From Sthenelais limicola (taxonomy: Eukaryota > Annelida > Polychaeta > Phyllodocida > Sigalionidae): 64,000 bases of DNA. The first letter of the stretch is position 1, and each line of letters begins with the position of its first letter. The notes under the pieces are model-generated. The model searched no databases. It saw only the letters and a program-made list of their open reading frames with translations, and was not told where the DNA came from. Shown here piece by piece: positions 55,601 to 64,000 of the stretch. The stretch spans positions 19,883,067-19,947,066 of the forward strand of contig OW804094.1 of the NCBI GenBank assembly GCA_942159475.1, read 5' to 3'. A program made the translations under genes and the position numbers.

Positions 55601-57560
55601 ATGGAATTTAGATTTGGAAAGAAGTTCAGGTAACATAAATGAGGGAACAGTATTTATATACATGCAAATTAAATTGGAAATTAGCTTTTAATTAGCTCCT
55701 TCATTGTCACATAGTATTCTTGAAATATGTACAATCATAATCATGAAATTATTCCCCAATAGTCTTTAAAAAGGAGGTTTATATAATTATTAATATAAGT
55801 AATAGTGAATTCAAACTAGTAGTAGCAAATACAAAAGTAGCAAATATAAACTGAATTCTTGGCTAGTAATTGGTTTATTCTTGACAAATAATGATGATTG
55901 TAAACATACCATAATAAAGAAAAACTGATCAATTTGTCATAACATTCTATAGTAAATAGAATTCTCTAAATGTGATTGCTTGCTGCATGGCCCCTGGGCT
56001 GTCTATTGGGCTCTGTGTTTAATCATTGTCATGCAAAATAATCTCTGTATCTAATCTGTTTATTTAGTTTCTTCTTTCTGGTGTTACTTCTGAGCTTAAG
56101 CCATGTAAGCTCAACTCAAGAATGTGAGGATGGCTCTAATGGTGATGTTGTTTTTGAGCGGATGTTACATATAATCTCCCGCGGACAGGCAGGTCAAGCA
56201 TTAAGAACACGCACTGACATGATCAGGAATTTAGGAAACTGTACAACTCCTGACCAGTTTGCCCAGAACATGATTAACTTCTACTCTAGGTAAGATTAAT
56301 TTCGTTTCTCAAACTAAATGATCAGTATGTTGTAGAGGATGAGAAAATAGAACAAGTGTGTTGCTGCTCAGACAAGGTCTTTGAGATTGCTCTTAAAGCT
56401 GCAATCTTAGCTGTTACCAAAAGAATGTTTTACCTAAAGGGCTAATGTTATCAATAACTTGGATGATATTAAACATATCTATTAGACCTGGATGTTGAAT
56501 TCATGAATAGAAAATGAGGGTAAGTGAGCAATAGTCAGCAAACTAAGTGAAACAACTGCAGCAAAATATGTTGTAGGTATATCTATGGATGTTATATTTA
56601 CACAATTGAAAACAAACAAAATATTTTAATTAATTGATGATGATGGGCTCATGACTACTTTTTTGTTACTTTTGTAATGCATGATTCTGAAGAAATAAAG
56701 GATTCTCTAATTGAAATTTTGTCACAGGTATGGAGTGGATCTATCGCAGAACCAGGATGCATATGTGAGAGAGGACAATGATGAGCTCACCTTAATCCCC
56801 ATTACATCTAATAATGACAATTGGTTATATTCATCATCTTACAAGGGTTTCACAAAGTTCATCAACGAGATAGATCCTTGGTGCGGGTGGTGGTTGACCA
56901 CCAAAAAGAACTTCACAGGATCTGCAGGCACTATTGTACCAGGAAAAACCTTGGCTTATGGAGTTGAAAGGTACATTCATTGTCCTGTAGATTTACTATT
57001 TTTTGCTATTGTAAACAACATTATGATCCAACCTGATATAACTTAAGTTGATAAGAATTGGTAGATAAATTGATATTTCTCTATAGATAACTATGTATGT
57101 GTGACTTGGATATGGGATGGCTGGGCAGTCTGATGAGGCCAATGAGAGTTGTTGGTTTATATCTGGGTGTAATGGCAAATTGTCTTCCTCTGCCCAGGTA
57201 CTAACAAAAAACTAGCTGAATGAGTGGAACTACTCCTAGCAAAGGAATAAAGCCCAACATATCCCAGAGGTCATTAAAACAAAGACTTCCCATGCTTATA
57301 ATTCCTGATTACATTATCTCACTCAAACCTAATTGTTCTCCACCATTTTTTTCAGGTTCAGACTGAATGGGAAGGATGAATGTGTCTGGTTCTCTGACCC
57401 AGAACCCAAGAACCCTAGCTCAGAGGCTATCATCCAGGCAGCCTACCATGAGGAGTGGGGTGATGGTCTCTTCAGTGGGCTCTTTACCTCTACACCGGAT
57501 GGGACATTTTCTGGTGATGGTTTTTATACATTTCCTGCTGCCCCCTATAAGACTGAATAA
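55601..57560 (+). CDS. Secreted-protein family gene, beta, unit D (4 exons)
   Basis: Exons 55601-55629, 56068-56289, 56728-56970 and 57356-57560, giving 232 aa. Exon 1 is identical to unit C (MEFRFGKKF). Distinct residues include RGQAGQALRTRTD, YVREDNDELTL, SSSYKGF (Tyr in place of His) and INEIDPW. The four Cys, NCT and NFT sequons and the GFYTFPAAPYKTE end are kept. Introns are 438, 438 and 385 bp. It lies alone, without an alpha partner; an old LINE fragment occupies the upstream side. The stop codon overlaps AATAAA. Confidence 0.8.
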
Positions 57561-57561
57561 A
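57556..57561 (+). terminator. Poly(A) signal overlapping the beta stop codon, unit D
   Basis: AATAAA contains the TAA stop at 57558-57560. Confidence 0.6.
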
Positions 57562-58133
57562 GTGTAGTATATCAGTGAACTTCGGATATAGAACTACAAA
57601 CCAGTTTTCGTCATCTTCAGTGTTGCTTACTTTATTACAGAGGGCTTTTCACTTGACAGAGGTGTCCAGGTTAACGTTGCATAAGAAATCCTTACTTAAG
57701 ACTCCTTACTTTTGCCTGCAAGTTCAATGAAACCATCGAATTTACTGGTAGGCCTAATTGTGTTGGCGTAATGAATTTTAATATCAGAGGTATCTGCAAA
57801 TTTGACAGTTATTACAGTAAAACTATTTAATTAACCTAATATTTCTTCTAATTGTTCGAAACATTTTAATTTTTCTTGTAAATAACATCAAAATAATTTG
57901 GCTACTATTTTTCTCGCAAAATTTAAATATTTCAATATCAAGGAATTCAAAATGAAAAAACTATATAATCCCATGTGGTATACTAGAGAACATGTTGAGT
58001 TAGGTAAGGAGGGTGAATGACTTAATAAGGGAGCTAATTATAGAACCAAACTTGCAGAAGACTTGGACACAGCCATAGAGGTCTGAAATATATGTAATAG
58101 GTCTGTTAAAACAGCAAAATCAACATACTATAG

Positions 58134-61100
58134 TTATAAGATGACCACCAAATCGATTCAGACTCTTATGCCTGTCACTCAGTATCAAACGATAATATTG
58201 AAACTTTGATTTTAAAAATAAGAAAAGGTAAATCGAAACCCTATATTATTGTAAATGTATATATAGGCCCCCAAACTCTCCCGTAGGTGCTGGTTTAAAA
58301 GAACTAGACGAATTATTATCTAACTTGGATTATACAGGTGATATTATAGTATCAGGGGATCTAAACATCAATCTTTGTGAGGCGAAGTCCTATGGTAATA
58401 AGGTTTTGGAATTGCAAGCAATATTTGACAAATATGGCTTAACCCAATACATAACCCAACCTACCAGAAAGACCTTATCCTCCTCCTCACTCATCGATCA
58501 TATATATACAAATTCGAAAATTGTGTAATTTGCAGGGATTGTGGAAAACTCAGCCTCTGATCACTACCCTACATATGTTACTTTAGAAAAGAAGAGAAAC
58601 AAGTATGAGTCAGGTACATTTGATGCCAGAAACACTAGGTACCTTGATCAACAAAATTTGAACAAAACTTACTTGACCAGGACTGGGGCGAATTTTATCA
58701 GAGTGCAGACCCAAATGCCTGCTGGGACATTATGGTGGGTTATATTATAAAATTCACTGATCGAATGTGCCCTATTGAACGATTTCACAGAGTGAAAAAA
58801 AAACAAAGTTGGATGACCCCAGAAATAACTACACTTATGAATAATAGGGATAAATTATTCAATAAAGCTATTCGTACTAATAATAAAGACCTCTTCATAG
58901 AGGTAAAAGAACTACGTAATAAAATAACCTCTCTCTGTAAAAAAAGCAAGGCTGCTTATCTCAAAGACAGATTTCACAAAGACAGAGCAAATCCAAGAGC
59001 TGGAAAACCATTCGAACTGTTCTAAGCCCTGAAAAAATTAAATCAAATGGGACAATTCATTTAGTTGATCATGACAACGAAAACATTAATGATTCTGACG
59101 TTCCAAATATATTTAATAACTTCTTTTGGGATATTGGCCCAACCTTGGCCAGACAAATACCTAAGCCTGACAGATCGTCTGCTGATATAATCAGAGATCG
59201 ACGAAACTCTCAAGGTGAAAGAAACTATAATGACTTTACCTTTAAGCCACTCAGCCCAATCGAAGTTATGAAAATTGTTATGAAAATTGACCCTCACAAG
59301 AGTTCTGGAATAGATACCATCCCAGGAAAAATACTGAAAGGTTGCTTCCATGCCCTTATTATACTGTTAACTTTCTTGCTGAACCTGTCTTTGTCAAACG
59401 GTGTTGTGCCTGATGCTTTCAAGGTTGCAGTGGTGACCCCCCCTTCACAAAAGTGGGTCAAAAAACACTCCCAATAATTTTAGACCAATATCAGGTATTT
59501 CTATGCCTGCAAAAATCCTTGAGAAAATAGTCCAAATCCAACTATCCACTTACATGGAAGAGCATAATATTTTCTACTAAAAGCAATATGGTTTTCGACC
59601 TGGTCCCTCTGTGGAACAAGCCCATACTGACCTATTATCACCAATATATGAAAGTATAAATCGGGGGGAGGCCACCAATGCAGTCTTCCTTGACTTCAAG
59701 AAGGCATTTGATACTGTCAGCCACAATATTTTATTGGAAAAACTGGAAAGAATTGGTATTTGCAACCACGAAAATTTGTGGTTTGCAAACTATTTATCAG
59801 GAAGAACTCAAAGTGTAAGAGTCAATGGCTATAAATCCGACCAGGGTAAGGTTACATTTGGCGTTCCTCAAGGAACAATTTTAGGCCTGATCCTATTCAC
59901 AATATATATAAATGATATGCACCAAGCTGTACAAAATTCAACAATTCAGCATTATGCCGATGATACGGTAATATTTACTAGTGATAAAAAAGAAGAAAAA
60001 ATCTATCAAAACCTACAAGACGATCTAAACCTGATTGACACTTGGTGCCAGTGCAACAAAATTTCTATGAATGTCTCTAAGACTAAATATATAAATTTCA
60101 AAAACACCCCCAGAACAAAAACAGAAACTAAACCTAACAATCATGATCTTACCCTGGGCAGAGAGCCTATACTCAGAGTTCAAGAATACAATTATTTAGG
60201 TCTTATAATAGATTAACGTTTGTCATTTAAGAACCAGGTGACTAAGGTCCTTAACAACGTCAAATGGAAAGTCAGACTTCTGGGTAAAGCCCAGTATATG
60301 CTTACAAGAAAAGTCAAGATTGATATTGTTAAAACCTTGATTATCCCACTGATTGATAGGGGGGACGTGTTTTATTCAAGTTCAAATAAACACCAATTGA
60401 ATAGACTACAATCTCTCCTGAATGCAACTCGAAAAAATAAATATCTTGCCAAATGAACAAAGAAGGGAGGTCCATATTCTAGAATGTGCACACCATCTTG
60501 CAAAAAAAGAATCAAACCTTGATCTGAGAAAATTACCTACGAGGAGTCATTCGGAAAATAGAAAAATTCTAAAAATGATTCATCCAAAATCTGCACTTAT
60601 CAAAATTCTTTCCTTTATAAAGCTCGAATAGCCTGGAATGGTTTAAAGAAACATCTACAAAATCTTGACCTCAGAAAGGAATTTCGAAGAGGTGTGCAAA
60701 CAATGATCCAGGCTCAGATGAGAGCTGACTAGGATATGGATCCCCCTTCTCGCACAGATACTCACTTACCTTGTATTAATGTACTTTATTACAATATTTA
60801 ATGTTATTATTCCTGTATTGTATTCAAATATATATATTATGACTTTGTATTCTATGTAATGAATGTATTTGGATGGTAATATTGTCCTACTCACTCAATT
60901 GTCCTAGTACAAGGGTAAAAAAACAAACAAACCTGGAAACTCACTTGATTGCCCTAATACAAGGGTAAAAAACCTGGGAAAAAAACCTGGAATGTAAACC
61001 TACATAATTCTAGGTCTCACAAGCTTATGTGTATCTTATAACAGCACTGTGTAATAATGTTCTCTATTACGACATTAATTACTATTGTTATTATCATTGT

Positions 61101-61500
61101 CTTGCAAAGCATTCAGGAATTATATTCTCGAATGTTCTCCCTGTCAAACCTGAAAATGGTAGTTTTGACTCATACAGCATAGTATGAAAGTCCTAAACAT
61201 AACTTCTACCATTGTCTGTTTATGATGAAGTTGTGCTGTACTGCTCGACTGGGTAATTTAATTAGAAAATAATTCTGTACCCTTTTTCTTAGTCATATTA
61301 TCCCTAAGTCACTTAGTTATTTAGTCTACTTTTTACTAATTATTCCAAATTCTGGTAACAGCCGGAAGAAATGGTACCTAGTTGTACCATAAAGGTATGT
61401 CGACCTATTTGTCCTTTTATTTACTCCTCAACTGTACTCGTTTCTGTACTCTTCGAACATGACAAATAAACAACTTCTTATCTTACCTTATCTTATCTTA
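58134..61500 (+). mobile_element. LINE with (TTATC)n tail, inserted in the old LINE fragment of unit E
   Basis: The host sequence ...CAACATACTATAG continues after the insert as AGAAGAAATTGAGAATAAAG, as in unit D (about 53945-53985). The insert ends GACAAATAAACAACTTC then TTATC/TTACC repeats, the same tail as at 24694-24800. It carries a 5'-truncated endonuclease, RT and C-terminal domain in several broken frames. Confidence 0.8.
58220..60720 (+). pseudogene. LINE endonuclease and reverse transcriptase, multiply broken
   Basis: Endonuclease pieces: VSGDLNINL (58325-58528), LIDHIYTNS and SASDHYPTY (58541 onward). Linker near 58732-59025; RT fingers with PHKSSGIDTIPGKIL (59145-59477). Main RT block 59611-60216: FLDFKKAFDTVSHNILLEKL, GVPQGTILGLILFTIYIND, HYADDTVIF (catalytic) and YNYLGLIID, then stop TAA at 60214-60216 where Arg or Lys would fit. 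The C-terminal pieces 60220-60456 and 60422-60631 are in two frames. At least six disruptions make this an inactive copy. Its motifs differ from those of the LINEs at 39.1 and 62.9 kb. Confidence 0.75.
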
Positions 61501-62864
61501 TAGAAGAAATTGAGAATAAAGAAAAGAAAGAAATTGACTCTATTTATGATGAAAATGGGATCGCTCAGATTGTCAAAGATGCTGCCGATAGCCTTAATGA
61601 ATTCTACTGTAACATAGGTAAAAATCTTCTGAGAATGTACCTCATGTAGATGGCACACAAATCATGAAAACTGTGCAAAACCCTTATAACACTCTAATGT
61701 TAGATAATTAATATCTTGGTGAGCCAGTGAATCTATTAGCAAAAATTCTGTTTTTGCCAAAATGTCCCCAAAGCTATATTAAGATGTTTTCAAAATTGTT
61801 AGAAACTAACTGTACCATCTGCTTAACAAATAAATCATTTCTGGAAGTATTTCTACACAATGGAAACATGCAAGAGTATAACCTCTTCCCCAAAAAGGTG
61901 TTCTGAAAATAGCAATTGAAACCCAACCTATTTCACTAACTCGCATTGCAGGCAAATTACTAGAAAAAATCATAGCAAGACACCTGAGTAATTAATTGAA
62001 TGAAAACAATAGACAAAGCAAGAACCAATAGGTTTTTCTGCTATAGGCTACAAAAAAAATATTCATTGGTGTGTTATATTTTAGCAAAGCTTTTGATTAT
62101 GTTAATCATGATGTCATGTTAAAGAAATTAAAAGATATTGGTATAGTAAATAATAACTTAGAATGGTACAAATTATATCTCAGCAGGACAACGCAATGTG
62201 TTGTGTAGTTAGGTTGAAATACATCAGAGACTGCTAAAATAAGTTTACTGTGTGAATTGAAACATGACAACCATGCATTGTTTATGGTCGTCATGTTTTA
62301 CTTCACACGCTGTACTTGATATAATATTCCTAAGTTAAGGCCTTATAATTCTAAACTTATGTTAATATAAATACAGCTGATAATATGTCAATTGTGAAAA
62401 ATTGTCCATCAATGTGTTGTTTTCCATCCCCTCTGGTTAATATTACTTACATTTGTCATCAGAGAAAGACACAATGCCTGGGTTGTGCACCATTTGATAT
62501 AGTTATCTTTCTATATCTTAGAATATTGTGGTAGAGCTTTATGTATAAGTCTTGGCAATAGAGACGAGCTGGATAATAGTTTTCAAGTTAACACCCTGGA
62601 ACAGAGTGAAATTCCGATCAATGAATAACGTTGCAGATATACCATGTGTGAATTTAGGCATATTCTTTTGGCTGCTTCCTATTGGTCAATTCCTAATGGA
62701 CTCTTTGTAGATGAATGGTTCTGTTATTATCCCATCATATTAATTATAAGGTGTACTGACCACCACAAGTAACTTAATTAAAGGTGTATGTCCTCTATAC
62801 TATGACTACTACATTACTGAAGAAAAATTATATTGGGTGAAATGAAACATGACGACTATCCTTG
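61501..62864 (+). mobile_element. Right part of the old LINE fragment and beta upstream region, unit E
   Basis: Aligns with unit D 53966-55330: KKLRIKKRKK-type linker, RT remnant (FSKAFDYVNHDVMLKKLKDIGI, about 62084), then DNA shared with all units (TTGATATAGTTATC, GAAACATGACGACTATCCTTG). No intact frame. Confidence 0.65.
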
Positions 62865-64000
62865 TACATATGTGTACATTGTGTATAATTGTACATATAA
62901 GAATACTAGAATATCTCGAAAATCATAATATACTAAACCCAGAACAATATGGATTCAGACCTGGCAGATCTACAGTTGAAGCCCTTACAATAGTCACAGA
63001 TAATATAGCTTGGAATCTAGATAGCAATAATGACACTTTAATTTCTTTTATCGATTTTAGAAAGGCTTTTGACCTTGTTAATCATAATATTTTACTAGAG
63101 AAACTAAAACACATTGGCATAAGAGGAGATCCTTTGAACTGGTGCAAATCCTACTTAGAAAACAGAACCCAAAAAGTAATTATTAACAACAATACCTCAC
63201 AAGAAATGCACAACAAAACAGGAGTTCCTCAAGGCTCCATACTAGGACCTTTAATGTTTATAATATTTATCAATGACCTTAAAACATATATCAATAACTG
63301 TAATTTATCTTTATACGCTGATGACACCATTCTGTACATCCACGGTAAAAATATTGATCGTATATATGAAGAAATGCAGATAGCAATCAAAAGTTTACAA
63401 AAATGGTGTGCTAACAACCTCTTCCTTGTAAAGGTGGATAAATCGAATACTATGTACCTATCTAAGAGAAGAAATACTGAAACTCTAATAAAAGACCGAA
63501 ATATAAATTATCTAAATGCTCCCTTCAAAATACAACAACATACAAATACCTAGGATTCATAATAGACTACAAATCAAACTACCAAGCTCAATTACAACAC
63601 TCAATCAAAACAATCAATCACAAAATATACCAACTACACAAAATTAGAAAATATATGAATACTGAAACAGCCAAGAAACTATATAAATCCAAGATACTCC
63701 CCTTTTTCGATTATGGAGATGTAATTATACACAACACCCACAAGCCTCTAACAGATAAACTACAAAAATTGCAAAATAGAGCTCTTAGAATTATTCTCAA
63801 CATGCCATATGAAACTCACATACAAGACTTGCACAATACAGCCAAAATATCATACCTAACAGACAGAAGAACCACACACTTAAGACACACAGCTTACAAA
63901 AGAAAGGACAATCCACAATACAAAAATTACCCAAAAAGGGAGACCAGGCACAATGCTGGTCCCACCCTAACAATCCCTAGGTATAAAACAAAAATGGGAG
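62865..64000 (+). mobile_element. 5'-truncated LINE at the right edge (continues past the window)
   Basis: Interrupts unit E at ACTATCCTTG; unit D continues there as GTTTATGGCAAG. A TGTACATATGTGTACATTG stretch precedes the RT. Same family as the LINE at 39113-40677. Confidence 0.8.
62900..64000 (+). pseudogene. LINE reverse transcriptase, partial, one frameshift
   Basis: RT landmarks: YLENHNILNPEQYGFRPGRST, FIDFRKAFDLVNHNILLEKL, GVPQGSILGPLMFIIFIND, SLYADDTILYIHGKN (catalytic) and WCANNLFLVKVDKSNTMYL. The frame ends at 63553 (TAG) but continues one frame over as YLGFIIDYKSNYQ, HKIYQLHKIRKYMN, FFDYGDVIIHNTHKPL and LQNRALRI, so one small indel near 63535 breaks it. It is cut by the window end. 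Confidence 0.8.

Larger units (their letters stand above)
53331..57717. repeat. Array unit D
   Basis: Starts GTCTGGGTGATTTTGTCTGAGG. After the GGGCCC repeat (53430-53550) the sequence jumps to the region just upstream of beta (CCATGTGGTATACTAGAGAAC, compare 50733), so the whole alpha gene (about 3.1 kb) is missing. The same junction is in unit E (about 57970). Confidence 0.75.
57718..64000. repeat. Array unit E (left part, runs off the window)
   Basis: Begins at AAGTTCAATGAAACCATCGAATTTACTGG, matching unit D from about 53560; the GGGCCC repeat is missing. The alpha deletion junction is shared with unit D. The old LINE fragment is split by a younger LINE (58134-61500), and the unit is cut again by a LINE at 62865 before its beta gene would begin. 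Confidence 0.7.

Overview
This window is eukaryotic, from an AT-rich animal genome, most likely a marine invertebrate. Genes are split by GT-AG introns, the spaces are large and filled with transposons, and there are many non-LTR retrotransposons, a Penelope-like element with a GIY-YIG nuclease, several MITE families and tetranucleotide microsatellites. The species cannot be named from the sequence. There is no bacterial operon, rRNA operon or CRISPR array.

The core is a tandem array of a small secreted-protein family that I do not recognise. Each ancestral unit carries two diverged paralogues head to head: 'alpha' on the minus strand (3 exons, about 228 aa) and 'beta' on the plus strand (4 exons, about 232-234 aa). 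I rebuilt the genes from paralogue alignment, splice sites and codon phase. A 26-29 nt first coding exon supplies the start codon; the mature protein has four conserved Cys and two N-glycosylation sequons. Units: A (about 17.57-32.9 kb; beta intact, alpha reduced to an exon-1 relic), B (32.9-47.3 kb; alpha and beta intact), C (47.3-53.3 kb; alpha and beta intact, most compact, start codons only 335 bp apart), D (53.3-57.7 kb; beta intact, alpha deleted) and E (from 57.7 kb; alpha deleted, beta expected beyond the right edge). An orphan last exon at 7.23 kb and a 34-bp alpha 3'-flank match at 10.6 kb mark an older, scattered copy.

Mobile elements, left to right: a restriction-like-endonuclease LINE lying between TA repeats (3.29-6.40 kb); seven copies of a GGGTCAG MITE (7.0-11.1 kb); an APE-type LINE (11.5-17.57 kb) split by a 3-kb insert bounded by two large hairpins; a 5'-truncated LINE on the minus strand (19.1-20.8 kb); a Penelope-like element nested in a TATA-flanked MITE in units A and B; inside the unit-A Penelope copy, a 5.2-kb LTR element with identical 236-bp LTRs and no pol gene; inside the unit-B Penelope copy, a 1.59-kb TA-flanked DNA element; and LINE insertions at 39.1, 58.1 and 62.9 kb. 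Because paralogous units give empty sites, many insertions can be ordered in time.

All coordinates come from reading by eye. No alignment, homology search or RNA evidence was available, so intron-exon models are inferences, although four beta and two alpha copies support each other.
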